From Bryobacteraceae bacterium (GTDB taxonomy: Bacteria; Acidobacteriota; Terriglobia; Bryobacterales; Bryobacteraceae): DNA of 64,000 bases. The notes beneath the pieces were generated by a model. It saw only the letters and a list, made by a program, of their open reading frames with translations, was not told the DNA's origin and made no database searches. Shown piece after piece: positions 1 through 9,321 of this stretch. The translations under genes and the position numbers were made by a program. Where the stretch lies: positions 93,487-157,486 of the forward strand of contig JASHNT010000002.1 of NCBI GenBank assembly GCA_030041495.1. Direction: 5' to 3'. How positions within the stretch are numbered: position 1 is the stretch's first letter; every line of letters starts with the position of its first letter.

Positions 1-10
1 GACCCTTTCG

Positions 11-661
11 CTACTGCGGGTTGAGCGCGGCCTGTGCGGAATTGAAGTAGGAAATAATGTTGTTCACGAAGGCGTCGACGATATCCGCGTTGAGCGTGGC
101 GATGAAGGGCGCGCCGGGGTACTGCGCGGTGAGGTAGTTGGTGAGTACCTCCGGGTCGCCGATGGGGAACGTGTCGAAGAGGCTCATCGCCTTGTAGACC
201 AGGACGTCGGAAAAGATCTCGGCGTTGGAATTCACGTGCGGCCACTGGAGGATGCCCTTAATCGGAACGGAGCCCAGCACCTGGCTATTGCCGTTTTATC
301 GTGCTGCGCTTCCGCTACGGTAAATGCGCTGTTTCCCCGGCGAAGACGCCGTTGCCGCTGACCCTGGGTTCCGAGGTCATGCCGGCGCTTGCGCCGGAGA
401 CGAGTTAGTAGCGCCACTCGTCGCCAGGGTTGGTGGCGGGGTCGTAGTCGCGGGGCCGGCGCTGCCCGGGAGTTGGAAGAGGAAGTTCGCGGCCGGGTTG
501 GCGACGGGAACCGCCATGACCGGCGTGATCTGCGGAACGGCGGCGGAGGCGTTGGAGATGGGCGGCAGGAAGCGCTGTGAGTAGGTGACGCGGTACATGA
601 GGCGCCACGGGACAGAGGTGTTGCCCTGTGCCGAGCGCATGGCGATGGCGTCGGCGTCCAA
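11..661 (-). pseudogene. Remnant of a larger secreted-protein gene
   Basis: Two protein-like stretches lie in one minus-strand frame, 661 to 377 and 280 to 11, separated by a TGA at 377-379 and a further stop. The first contains WRLMYRVTYSQRFLPP followed by a Pro/Thr/Ala-rich tail. The second contains LQWPHVNSNAEIFSDVLVYK and ends at a TAG at 11-13. Neither has a convincing start or signal peptide. The shared frame and the residue composition suggest the C-terminal part of a large protein broken by stops, probably with a small deletion between the pieces. I do not recognise the family with certainty. Confidence 0.4.
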
Positions 662-834
662 CGCCTTCGCGACAACGATTATCTAGGCCTGCCCGGGGCG
701 TGCTGTCTCGTGCTTACCCAGCCCCCGCCCCAACTAGGGCGAGGCCGATGGTGCGCTCAAACCGGCGTTCGCTAGACCGCAACAGTGAAGTCCGTGATCG
801 AGGCCGGTGTGGATGATTCAGACTGTCGAGTTTG

Positions 835-843
835 TGTTATGAT
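835..843 (+). promoter_or_regulatory. Extended -10 element upstream of the 912 gene
   Basis: TGT followed by TATGAT at 838-843 is a good extended -10 element. No clear -35 is visible at 17 bases. The predicted start point lies about 60 bases before the 912 start codon, whose ribosome binding site GGAGGAGG is at about 893-900. The stretch 662-834 holds nothing else that I can recognise. Confidence 0.45.
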
Positions 844-911
844 CTCACCAATTCGAGGGGCTCGCGACGCGCTCGGTAACAGCGTAACGAGCAGGAGGAG
901 GCATAACTCAG

Positions 912-1946
912 ATGCGGATTCCCCTATCGAAAAGTCTGCTCTTCGCTTTGCCTTTGGTCAACTTGATCGCTCAGACGCCGGCCCTGCAGATGAACACGAT
1001 ATACATCTGTAACGACGGCGTGGCGTTCAAAGTCTTTTCGTGCACTAGCACGCAGGATCAGGCTGCGTGCGAGCTTCAGAATTACCGGAACGGACAAGCT
1101 TTCCAGCGAGGCCAGTTGTTGCGCAAGCAGCTCACCGATTTGTTGGTGTCGAAGTGCCACGTGCAGACTCCGGCGGAGGCGCGGGCCAATCCGCAGCGCG
1201 GCGAGATCCCGCCGCCCGCGGGGCGTGCTGGCGTGCGGGCTGCCCAGCCGGCGGCCCAAGCTGGCGCGCAAGTCGGAGCAGGCGGATTCAAAGTGGGGGA
1301 CACGGTGCGCGTGCTCTTTAACGGGTGGGTGGAAGCAAGAATCCTCGAAGTCCACGGCAGTGCATACCTCGTGCACATGCCCAATGGAGTGGATGTTTCG
1401 AAGATGTGGCCCGTGGAGGTCCGGAGAGTCGGAAAACTCACGGCGCAGGATCACGCCGTTGGGCAATACGACGCGGGCGATCGCGTGCAAGTACTGGTGA
1501 ACGGCCGCTGGATGGAAGGCGAGGTACGGGGGCAGAACCTCAATCTCTACGACGTTAGGGTTCCCGGCTATCGCGGGGACTTCGATAGCGACTTGGTTTC
1601 GGCGACGCCCGATAAGATCCGCATCTCCAACACGCCCCCGCCCCCTGCTCCGGCAAAGCGCGCTGCAGGGCAAGCGCCCAAGGCAGGCATGACCAGTTGC
1701 GGAAACAAGTACGACGGACGCTGGGAGCAAAACCCCGCCCTTACGCGCATCGTTTTCCGCGGCGGAAAAGCGACCATCAGCGATCCCACCGGCTTCAGCA
1801 AACAGTACGATTGTTTCATCGTGGACGGTCAGGTCCAGTTTTTCGAGGAGGGCGAATTCAAGCCCGTCGATTACCTCACGCTCCTACCCAACAATGACGG
1901 CACGCTGCAATCGGAACTCGGACCGTTGAAAAAGATGGGCAACTGA
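912..1946 (+). CDS. Secreted protein with two SH3/Tudor-like repeats
   Basis: This 344-residue protein has an N-terminal signal peptide (hydrophobic stretch FALPLVNLIAQT) and so is probably exported. After a Cys-containing region (residues 32-80) and an Ala/Pro linker come two related barrel-like repeats: one from VGDTVRVLFNGWVEARIL (about 128-170) and one from YDAGDRVQVLVNGRWMEGEV (about 187-235). Both resemble Tudor/agenet or bacterial SH3 folds, which usually bind proteins or peptides. The C-terminal part starts at a Cys-Gly-Asn motif (GMTSCGNKYDG) and looks like a separate small beta domain. The start follows a strong GGAGGAGG. No function can be assigned. Confidence 0.75.
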   Translation: MRIPLSKSLLFALPLVNLIAQTPALQMNTIYICNDGVAFKVFSCTSTQDQAACELQNYRNGQAFQRGQLLRKQLTDLLVSKCHVQTPAEARANPQRGEIPPPAGRAGVRAAQPAAQAGAQVGAGGFKVGDTVRVLFNGWVEARILEVHGSAYLVHMPNGVDVSKMWPVEVRRVGKLTAQDHAVGQYDAGDRVQVLVNGRWMEGEVRGQNLNLYDVRVPGYRGDFDSDLVSATPDKIRISNTPPPPAPAKRAAGQAPKAGMTSCGNKYDGRWEQNPALTRIVFRGGKATISDPTGFSKQYDCFIVDGQVQFFEEGEFKPVDYLTLLPNNDGTLQSELGPLKKMGN

Positions 1947-2478
1947 TTCGCACCTAACGAACCCAAGAGCTCACTCCCGCCGCTGTGGTTTGCGCGGCCG
2001 CCGTATAGTTGCTGGCGTAATCCAAACAGTTCCATGGCAGTTCGCCGCGTGGCTGCAATGACAACGTCAAGCTCGAAATTATCTGTTTGCGCCGATGCAC
2101 GTTGGGGCTAGCGGCACCGCCTGCTGCTCTTAGGGTTATGCCGAGACTCTCGGAGCGATAGCATCCCGCTACCAATCCACATAACTACGCGTCCGCAGTC
2201 CCTCGCCTCCCCGGCTCTAGCCTGGAGCGCATGACATCGCTGTTCAATCTCGCAAAAAACATTCAATGCAGAGCATTATCTCGATTAAGCACCAGCCACG
2301 GCGTTGACCAGCCAGACTAACCGGCTCGACCATTCTCTTAAAGTCTTCGAGCCCGAAAGGGCCCGGAATGATGCCGGTGGACCAAGACATGGGTGGACAC
2401 AAGACATGGCTTGACACAAGACATGGGTGGACCTTGCACGCCTCGTGCTCACGCTATATCTTTATTGCGAGGGTTATC
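1947..2478. other. Intergenic region, no gene seen
   Basis: Short open frames here lack protein-like composition or a ribosome binding site. The only structure I see is the short tandem repeat at 2381-2430, just upstream of the ankyrin gene. Confidence 0.6.
2381..2430. repeat. Three-copy 17-base tandem repeat
   Basis: The units are accaagacatgggtgg, acacaagacatggcttg and acacaagacatgggtgg. They sit immediately upstream of the ankyrin-gene start chosen here. The second unit ends in a TTGACA-like -35 sequence (2411-2416) formed with the next copy, so the repeat may touch the promoter. Its role is unknown. Confidence 0.7.
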
Positions 2479-4248
2479 GTGACGCAATCGACGAAAAAAG
2501 CGACTGTAAGACTCACGTGGCAGCTACGCTCCCTTCCTCTGATCCTTGGGTTCGTTTTTTTAAGTCCCCAAGCGCTGCCGCAAACGGCGTCCAACAGGAC
2601 GGCCGTGGTGGACGCGGCCAAGGCCGACGATTTTCCTGCTGTCGCGAAGCTGCTGAAGGAACACGCGGACGTGAATGCGGCCGCCAATGACGGTTCCACG
2701 GCGCTGTTGTGGGCGGCCTATCATTCCGACCTGGAAATGACGAAGGCGCTGCTTTCAGCCGGAGCCCTGGTGGACGCCGAAAACCATTACGGTGTGACCC
2801 CTCTTCTTCAAGCGAGCCGAAACGGCGACGCCGGAGTAATCCGTGCGCTGCTCGATGCCGGCGCGGAACCTACACGTTGGCACGCGGAGGGTGAGACGCC
2901 TCTCATGGCGGCCTCGCGCACGGGCCACCTGGAAGCGGTCCAATTGCTGCTTTCTCATGGGTCGTTTGTTAATGCCTCGGATCCCTATCAGGAAGAGACG
3001 GCGCTGATGTGGGCATCCGCGGAAGGCCATTTGGAGGTTGTGAAGGCGCTGCTGGCCGCGGGAGCGGATCCGAACCTCAAGGCGCACGTATCGTTGCTAA
3101 CGGACCGCAAGGATGAGGACCATCCTTCGGGCGGGTTTACGGCGCTGATGTTCGCCGTTCGCAATGGGCACGTGGACGTAGTGGAGGCGCTGGTCAAAGG
3201 CGGCGCGGATCTGAAGCTGACCAATGCCGACGGGGTGACCGCGACTATCATTGCCATCGCCAACGACCGGTTCGATCTGGCCAAAGAGCTGCTCGACCTT
3301 GGCGCGGACCCCAATGACGGATCTTTGTATTTCGCCGTGGACATGCACGACGCGACCACGGATATGCGGGCGCATGACGGTTCCCGGCTGCAGCCCACCC
3401 ATCCGAACAAGCTCACTTCCTTGGACCTGGTCAAGGCGCTGCTCGACCTGAAGGCGGACGTGAACAAACCGTTTGTGGGCGCATTACACTCGACCACTTT
3501 ATGCTGCGGCGCAGCAATCAACAGTTCCCCGTTGTACCGTGCCGCGACGGCAGCCGACGTCGAAGTCCTGAAGCTGCTGCTGGCGCACGGCGCGCAAATG
3601 GAGTGGACCCCGACTGACGTTAAGCCCAAGGACGGCAAGGCTCCGGCGCGTCCGAATCCGAACGCCGGCCGGACGCCGCTCATGGTGGCCATAAAGGGCG
3701 GACAAGGTGCGCCGATCGCGGGAGGGCCCGGCTTCACCCGCATCGGTCCGCCGCAGTTCCGCGAGCCCGGCAGCCGCGACCCGCTGGAAGCTCTTCAACT
3801 CCTTCTGGCAGCGGGCGCAAATCCGAACGCGAAGGCGGCTGACGGTTCGACGCCGCTTCACCAAGCCGTAGTGGAGAAGCACGTGGGGATGATTCGTGCG
3901 CTCGCCGCGGCGGGCGGGAAACTGGACGCCGTTAATAAGGACAATCTGACGCCGTTGCTGTTAGCCGAAGCGCCCGAAAAGCCGAATCCCGCCGACATGG
4001 GCGATTTGGACGTATACAAACCAAAGCGAAATTCGAAGCAAGAGGTGATCGCTGCCTTGCGCGAGTTGATGCACCTGGGTCCCAACGATCCGGCTCCTCA
4101 GCCTCCGCCGCTGGCGAAGGACGAGAAGAAAGGCGGCGACGCGAAAGCTGGTGATAAGGAGGCGGGAGCCGGTCCCAAGAAAGTCAGTTCGGATCAGAAC
4201 GGGAAGAAGGACGCCAGCGCAGCAGCCGTGGCGGTGAGCGAGCAATGA
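2479..4248 (+). CDS. Secreted ankyrin-repeat protein
   Basis: The protein has 589 residues from the GTG at 2479. Upstream in-frame ATGs would place the 17-base tandem repeats inside the protein, whereas the GTG start gives a normal signal peptide (basic TKKATVR, then LPLILGFVFLSPQALPQ). The body is a run of ankyrin repeats (for example GSTALLWAAYHSDLEMTKAL and GFTALMFAVRNGHVDVVEAL), with longer insertions near residues 290-340 and 380-420. The C-terminus is Lys/Asp/Ala-rich and low in complexity. It overlaps the DUF1592-type gene by four bases (ATGA), and a DUF1552 gene follows, so the three are probably co-expressed. A role as a periplasmic binding scaffold is inferred. Confidence 0.85.
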   Translation: MTQSTKKATVRLTWQLRSLPLILGFVFLSPQALPQTASNRTAVVDAAKADDFPAVAKLLKEHADVNAAANDGSTALLWAAYHSDLEMTKALLSAGALVDAENHYGVTPLLQASRNGDAGVIRALLDAGAEPTRWHAEGETPLMAASRTGHLEAVQLLLSHGSFVNASDPYQEETALMWASAEGHLEVVKALLAAGADPNLKAHVSLLTDRKDEDHPSGGFTALMFAVRNGHVDVVEALVKGGADLKLTNADGVTATIIAIANDRFDLAKELLDLGADPNDGSLYFAVDMHDATTDMRAHDGSRLQPTHPNKLTSLDLVKALLDLKADVNKPFVGALHSTTLCCGAAINSSPLYRAATAADVEVLKLLLAHGAQMEWTPTDVKPKDGKAPARPNPNAGRTPLMVAIKGGQGAPIAGGPGFTRIGPPQFREPGSRDPLEALQLLLAAGANPNAKAADGSTPLHQAVVEKHVGMIRALAAAGGKLDAVNKDNLTPLLLAEAPEKPNPADMGDLDVYKPKRNSKQEVIAALRELMHLGPNDPAPQPPPLAKDEKKGGDAKAGDKEAGAGPKKVSSDQNGKKDASAAAVAVSEQ

Positions 4249-6854
4249 GACCTTCGATGATCACACCGGCGCCGGTTTGTGCCAGCATTGCCTGCCTGGG
4301 AATCGCGGCAGTGCTCGCCGGGCAGACCGGAAGCGCGGGCAGAGCCCAAGCTCCCGCGCCGGCTAGGACCGCAGCCACCGCGGCCCCCAACACGAATGCA
4401 AACGCGGCCGCGGCCGACGCCGTCAAGTACAAGGCGCTGGTGGATACGTACTGCGTTGGGTGTCACAACAAAAAAGGATTGTTGCCGGCGGATGCCCCCG
4501 TCAATCTGGAGGGAGGCTTTGACGATCTGCTTTCGCGCGCCGACACCTGGGAGAGAGTCCTCCGGAAGCTGAGCGTGAGGGCCATGCCGCCGCCGGGCAT
4601 GCCTCGTCCCTCCGAGGCCGAGTACGCGGGATTTACCGATTGGCTCGCGGCGTCGCTCGATCGCGCCTGGGAAGGCAAGAGCACGCCGGGCCGCTATGTG
4701 CTGCATCGCCTGAATCGCGCCGAGTACGCGAATGCCATTCGTGACCTGCTTGACGTCGACATTGACGTATCCGACTTGCTGCCGACCGACGGCGCCGAGT
4801 TTGGATTCGACAATATCGCCAGCGCGCTGAAGACTTCGCCGCTGCTGCTGGAGGGGTACGTGAACGCGGCGCAGCGAGTCAGCGACATGGCGGTGGGCGA
4901 TCCGCAGGTCAATCCCGGGACCACCGAGTATTCGATCAGCCGGGAATTCAGCCAGAATGGCTACGTCGAGGGGCTGCCGCTGGGGACCGTTGGCGGCACG
5001 GTGGTCCATCACGTGTTTCCGGCTGACGCCGAATATAAACTTTCTGGGCGGCTGGTGCGTGGCGTTCAGGAAGGCTACGCCGGCGTGGAAGGAAATGATG
5101 TTCCGTACACCTTTGTCATCACGGTAGACGGCACGGAAGTTTATTCGGCTCCGATCGGCGGTCCCAAGGACCACGAGATGCAAGCCGCCGATCTGGCGGC
5201 CGCGCAGCCCATCATCGACAAAAGGATGACGGGACGAGTGCGGGTGACGGCCGGTCCGCACGACGTCGGCTTTACCTGGATCGGGCGGCCGTTCCAGTTG
5301 CAGGACGTCTGGGAGCCTGCGGCGCGCCAAAGCCAGGAAGTGCATATGGTCGGCGGCCTTCCGAAATTGAGGAACGTGTCGATAGACGGCCCTTACAACG
5401 TGTATGGACTTAGCGAGGGCCCGAGCCGGCGGCGCCTGTATGTGTGCCATCCCGTGGCCGCTTCAGAGGAGACGGCCTGCGCCACTAAGATCCTCGGGAC
5501 TCTCGCGCGCCGGGCTTACCGCCGGCCGGTTGGCAGCTCCGATCTGGAAGCTCCGCTATCCTTCTACAAACAGGCAAGGCAAAACGGCGGCAGTTTTGAC
5601 GACGGCATTCGCGCCGGTGTTGCACGGGTTCTTTCGAGCCCTTACTTTTTATATCGAATCGAAACGGACCCGCCGGCTGAGCGGCCCGGCACGGCCCATC
5701 CCGTGAGCGATCTCGAACTGGCGTCTCGCCTCTCTTTCTTCCTGTGGAGCAGCATCCCCGATGATAAGCTGCTGGACCTGGCGATCGCGGGGCGGCTGCG
5801 GGAACCGGCAATCCTGGCGGCGCAGGCGGAACGCATGCTGTCCGATGAGCGCGCGGACGCGCTGGTCGAAAATTTCACCGGGCAATGGCTGCAACTTCGC
5901 AATCTGGAAGCGAAGGTAGTTCCGGACCTGCTCATGTTTCCGGATTTCGACGACAACATCCGCAAGGGATTCCGCAAGGAAACCGAGATGCTGTTCGGCT
6001 ATATCTTGCGCCAGAATCGCAGCGCGCTTGAGCTGATGAGCGCGGATTATACGTTCGTCGACGAAAGGCTCGCCCGGCACTACGGCATTCCCGGCGTCTA
6101 CGGTCCGCAGTTCCGGAGGGTGAAGATTCCCGACCCCAACCGCCGCGGTCTGCTGGGAGATGGGAGCATCCTGGCGATGACTTCCGTCGCCAACAGAACT
6201 TCGCCGGTGTTCCGCGGCAAATACGTGCTGAGCACGTTCCTTAACACGCCGCCGCCTCAGCCGCCGCCGAATGTTCCCACTCTCGACGAAAGCAATAAGG
6301 GCGCGAAATCGGTTCCCAAGACCGTGCGCGCGCAACTGGAATTGCACCGGAGCAGCCCGGTTTGCGCATCCTGCCATCGCGTGATCGATCCGGCGGGTTT
6401 CGCGCTCGAGAATTTCGATCCCGTGGGACGCTGGCGCGATACCGGTGCGGATGGCGCGCCGCTCGACGTGGCGGGCACGCTCGCAGACGGATCGCACGTC
6501 AACGGTCCGGCGGAGCTGCGGGAAGCGATTCTTAGCCGGCCCAACGCCTTCGTTACGGTGATTACAGAGAAGATGCTGACCTACGCGCTGGGCCGCGGTC
6601 TGGAAGCGAGTGACATGCCGGTGGTTCGCCGGATTGTAAAGAAAGCCGCCCAGAACGATTATCGGCTTTCCTCGATCGTCCTGGGTATTATCGAGAGCGC
6701 TCCGTTCCAGATGCGGACGAAACTGGAATCCACGGAGGCCGCGAATGAGCCGGCCGGGACCGGTACCGTCGTGCAAGCAAAAGATGTAGCATCAAGCAAA
6801 GGTGTAATATCAAGCAAGACAGGATCGAGGCAGGTAGGCTCAAGCAAGGAGTAG
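4245..6854 (+). CDS. DUF1592/DUF1588-type cytochrome c protein
   Basis: This 869-residue exported protein has the planctomycete-style layout. An N-terminal haem-binding domain carries CVGCH (residues 70-74), followed by a DUF1587-like segment (YVLHRLNRAEYANAIRDLL), a beta-rich middle, then DUF1592 (SPYFLYRIE, RLSFFLWSSIPDD), DUF1588 with a second CASCH near residue 707 (VIDPAGFALENFDPVGRWRD), and DUF1585 near the end. Proteins of this class are paired with DUF1552 proteins, as here (next gene two bases away), and are thought to be surface or periplasmic redox proteins. Their substrate is unknown. The last 25 residues are a repetitive SSK-rich tail that is not part of the family core. Confidence 0.9.
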   Translation: MRPSMITPAPVCASIACLGIAAVLAGQTGSAGRAQAPAPARTAATAAPNTNANAAAADAVKYKALVDTYCVGCHNKKGLLPADAPVNLEGGFDDLLSRADTWERVLRKLSVRAMPPPGMPRPSEAEYAGFTDWLAASLDRAWEGKSTPGRYVLHRLNRAEYANAIRDLLDVDIDVSDLLPTDGAEFGFDNIASALKTSPLLLEGYVNAAQRVSDMAVGDPQVNPGTTEYSISREFSQNGYVEGLPLGTVGGTVVHHVFPADAEYKLSGRLVRGVQEGYAGVEGNDVPYTFVITVDGTEVYSAPIGGPKDHEMQAADLAAAQPIIDKRMTGRVRVTAGPHDVGFTWIGRPFQLQDVWEPAARQSQEVHMVGGLPKLRNVSIDGPYNVYGLSEGPSRRRLYVCHPVAASEETACATKILGTLARRAYRRPVGSSDLEAPLSFYKQARQNGGSFDDGIRAGVARVLSSPYFLYRIETDPPAERPGTAHPVSDLELASRLSFFLWSSIPDDKLLDLAIAGRLREPAILAAQAERMLSDERADALVENFTGQWLQLRNLEAKVVPDLLMFPDFDDNIRKGFRKETEMLFGYILRQNRSALELMSADYTFVDERLARHYGIPGVYGPQFRRVKIPDPNRRGLLGDGSILAMTSVANRTSPVFRGKYVLSTFLNTPPPQPPPNVPTLDESNKGAKSVPKTVRAQLELHRSSPVCASCHRVIDPAGFALENFDPVGRWRDTGADGAPLDVAGTLADGSHVNGPAELREAILSRPNAFVTVITEKMLTYALGRGLEASDMPVVRRIVKKAAQNDYRLSSIVLGIIESAPFQMRTKLESTEAANEPAGTGTVVQAKDVASSKGVISSKTGSRQVGSSKE

Positions 6855-6856
6855 CC

Positions 6857-8182
6857 ATGTTCATCACGAAGAAGCGTCTTTCTCGCCGAACGTTAATGCG
6901 TGGTGCTTTGGGCGCCACGGTCGCGCTTCCTTTCCTGGACGCGATGGCGCCGGCGCTCTCCGCCGCGCCGGTTTCGCCGTTCCGGTTCGGCGCGGTCTAT
7001 TTTCCCTGCGGCGTGTGGCCCGCTACATGGCATCCGGATAAAGAAGGCAGCGATTTCGAGTTCAAGCCGGTCATGCAGCCGCTGGAGCCCTTCCGCAATC
7101 AACTGGTCACGATCAGCAAGATGAAGGCGCCATGGGGATCGTCGGTGCATCTCGGCGCCAGCTCGGCGTTCCTGAACGGCATCGGGCCCGCCAATGGCCG
7201 GGCCGACGGAGCGTCCTCCGCTTTTGGAAAAATCCAATCCAAAAAGACCATCGACCAGTTTATTGCCGACCGCGTGGAGGGCGACACGCCGCTGCGGTCG
7301 ATCGAAGTTGGTACCGAGGATATGGGCACTGCCGTCGGCGCATGCGACGGTTTTGCCTGCACCTTCTTTAATACGCTGGCTTGGCGCGACGACGTGAGTC
7401 CGCTGCCGGTCGGGATCAATCCGCGCGTCACCTTCGAGCGGATGTTCGGCGAGACCGATTCGAAGGAGCGGCGCTTTGCCCGCCTCAAGCAGAAGCAGAG
7501 CCTGCTCGATTCGGTGACCGAGGAAACCGCCAAGCTGAAGAAATCGCTGGGAGCACCCGATCGCGCCATCCTGGACGAGTATCTCGGGAACATTCGCGAC
7601 GTGGAACAGCAGCTTGAACGCATGGAAAGCCGTCTGGGAACCATCACGGGTAATCCGGAGGCGCCTGTGGGTTTGCCGGAAGCGTTCGACGATCACATGA
7701 ACGTGACGTTCAACCTGATGCATCTGGCGTATCAAGGCGACATCAGCCGCGTCTTTACGTTCATGACCGGTCATGAGGCCAGCGACCGCGCCTACACGTT
7801 CATCGGCATTCCGGAGCAGCACCACACCATCTCGCATCACGGCAACGATCCGGAGAAGCTGGCGAAGTACGCGAAAATCGCGACGTACCAGATCCAGAAG
7901 TTTGCGGACTTCTGCGCGAAGTTGAAAGCGACCAAAGAGGGCGACGGAACGTTGCTGGATCGCGCCGTTCTGTACTGGGGCAGCGGCATGAGCAACGGCA
8001 ATGCGCATGACCGGAACAATCCGCCCGCGGTGCTGGTAGGCGGCGGCTGCGGCAGGCTCAAGGGCAACCGTCACATCGTCGCGAAGGACACGCCGACCGC
8101 CAACCTGCTGCTGGCGATAGCGCACGTCGGCGGCGTGGAGATCGACAGTCTGCCGGAGAGCACGGGCAGAGTCGATCTGTAA
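6857..8182 (+). CDS. DUF1552 secreted protein, Tat-type signal
   Basis: This 441-residue protein begins with a twin-arginine-like signal (LSRRTLMRGALGATVALPFL). It then has typical DUF1552 features: FGAVYFPCGVWP near the N-terminus, SIEVGTEDMG, a central helical region (LDEYLGNIRDVEQQLERME) and a C-terminal HTISHHGND plus RAVLYWGSGMSNGNAHD. The family resembles sulfatase/phosphatase-fold proteins in overall style, but its activity is not established. It follows the DUF1592 gene by two bases, the usual pairing, and ends the operon that starts at 2479. Confidence 0.9.
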   Translation: MFITKKRLSRRTLMRGALGATVALPFLDAMAPALSAAPVSPFRFGAVYFPCGVWPATWHPDKEGSDFEFKPVMQPLEPFRNQLVTISKMKAPWGSSVHLGASSAFLNGIGPANGRADGASSAFGKIQSKKTIDQFIADRVEGDTPLRSIEVGTEDMGTAVGACDGFACTFFNTLAWRDDVSPLPVGINPRVTFERMFGETDSKERRFARLKQKQSLLDSVTEETAKLKKSLGAPDRAILDEYLGNIRDVEQQLERMESRLGTITGNPEAPVGLPEAFDDHMNVTFNLMHLAYQGDISRVFTFMTGHEASDRAYTFIGIPEQHHTISHHGNDPEKLAKYAKIATYQIQKFADFCAKLKATKEGDGTLLDRAVLYWGSGMSNGNAHDRNNPPAVLVGGGCGRLKGNRHIVAKDTPTANLLLAIAHVGGVEIDSLPESTGRVDL

Positions 8183-8188
8183 CTAACA

Positions 8189-8281
8189 GCCCGCAAAAGC
8201 TAGCAGCCCGCAAAACGGGGCCTGGGTCGCGCAGAACCGACATGAACGCGCGTCGCGGGCCGCGAGCGGCTCTTTGCGGGC
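8189..8281. terminator. Possible bidirectional terminator region
   Basis: Between the convergent genes ending at 8182 and 8294, gcccgcaaaa occurs at 8189-8198 and again at 8206-8215. The inverse tttgcgggc lies at 8273-8281. The distant inverted repeat with A/T flanks could form a transcription-ending hairpin, but the loop is long. Confidence 0.3.
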
Positions 8282-8293
8282 CCCCTAAACCTT

Positions 8294-9058
8294 TCAGGGG
8301 CACTTGGGAGCGACGCGGTGTACCTCGGTTACGTTCAGTCCGTCTACGCCATCCGCTCCGATCAGGAGCCCGCTCACGGCGATGCGCGATCCGGCCAAGG
8401 AATCCAGCTTGGTTACGACGAACTTGAGCGCCACGGTACGCGTGCCGAGGGGCCGAGTGGCATCTTTCAGAGCCGCGTCTTCTGCGTCCGCGGAGGCGCG
8501 TTCGGCACGCTCCGGCACGGTTGCGTTGGTGACGACCCAGTCGGCTCCGCTGCGAGCCAGGCAGCCCACCACGCGGGCGAGCGCGTTGGACGGCAGCGAA
8601 GTGCTTCCGTCCTTCGGGACAATCTGCACGCCGGCGCTGGTTTTGGGGTTAAGCTCCGCCGTTCCCGCAGGGAAGCCGTTGGATTTCAGAATCAGCGCGA
8701 CAACATCCTGATACGTCTCCGCGCTTAGGGTGCCGGGAGCGCCGTTTGGCATGTAAGTGCTGACGAACTCCAGCAAATCGCCTGCGGTTTTTTGCGAGAA
8801 GCTCTTCCAGAATTGGTCACCCACGAGCGGCGCCTTACCGTCAGCTGCCAGCGCGTGACAGCCCGCGCAGCTTTGGCTGAACTCCGCCGTACCTCGAGAG
8901 GATTGAGCCTCGGTGTAAACGCCACCCCAGACAGTTTGTCGCGAGACGCTGGTCTGAGCGTGCATAACAGAAGCGGTGGCCAACGCGAGAAACAGAACGG
9001 CGGCGGGAGACGAAGCCCTCGCAGCCGGTCGCTTGGCGTGCGCAGCCTTGGTCTGCAT
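8294..9058 (-). CDS. Secreted cytochrome c protein
   Basis: The protein has 254 residues. A signal peptide (AAVLFLALATASVMHAQ) precedes a single c-type haem domain with CAGCH at residues 64-68 and axial-ligand candidates in FVSTYMPNGAPGTLS. The remaining roughly 110 residues form a separate domain (LARVVGCLARSGADWVVTNA, then GSRIAVSGLLIGADG) that may be an OB- or beta-barrel-like module and is seen in acidobacterial cytochromes. It is monocistronic, transcribed away from the alpha/beta hydrolase, with 263 bases between the two starts. Partner oxidoreductase unknown. Confidence 0.85.
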   Translation of the reverse strand: MQTKAAHAKRPAARASSPAAVLFLALATASVMHAQTSVSRQTVWGGVYTEAQSSRGTAEFSQSCAGCHALAADGKAPLVGDQFWKSFSQKTAGDLLEFVSTYMPNGAPGTLSAETYQDVVALILKSNGFPAGTAELNPKTSAGVQIVPKDGSTSLPSNALARVVGCLARSGADWVVTNATVPERAERASADAEDAALKDATRPLGTRTVALKFVVTKLDSLAGSRIAVSGLLIGADGVDGLNVTEVHRVAPKCP

Positions 9059-9217
9059 CTCGTGATGCTGTCAACTAACCGGAACCGTGTCAAGCGGGTG
9101 ACCGAGCCAGCGTGCAGGATTTACACTCGCCGCGTCTTGCGAGAGCAGCCCCTTTTCCGGACTAATCTAACGTGTTATGCGCAGGGCATCGCCGGACCTT
9201 CGGCGTGGAAGAGGCTG

Positions 9218-9226
9218 TGCTATGAT
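9218..9226 (+). promoter_or_regulatory. Extended -10 element for the hydrolase operon
   Basis: TGC followed by TATGAT (9221-9226) is a strong extended -10 element. It would give a leader of about 90 bases before the ATG at 9322. No good -35 is seen. Confidence 0.45.
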
Positions 9227-9321
9227 GCTTTCCGTTAATGGAGCGCTGGCATCCGCGGGCGCTGCGCCTGGGATTCAAAATCCAGCGTCATTGCAATCCA
9301 GCATCAAGGAGGAGGCTGACT

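Noticed and set aside
4194..8125. Long minus-strand open frames opposite the DUF1592 and DUF1552 genes
   Set aside because: They lie antisense to clearly coding genes with haem and family motifs, are Arg/His-rich with no domain, and lack ribosome sites. They are GC-driven shadows.
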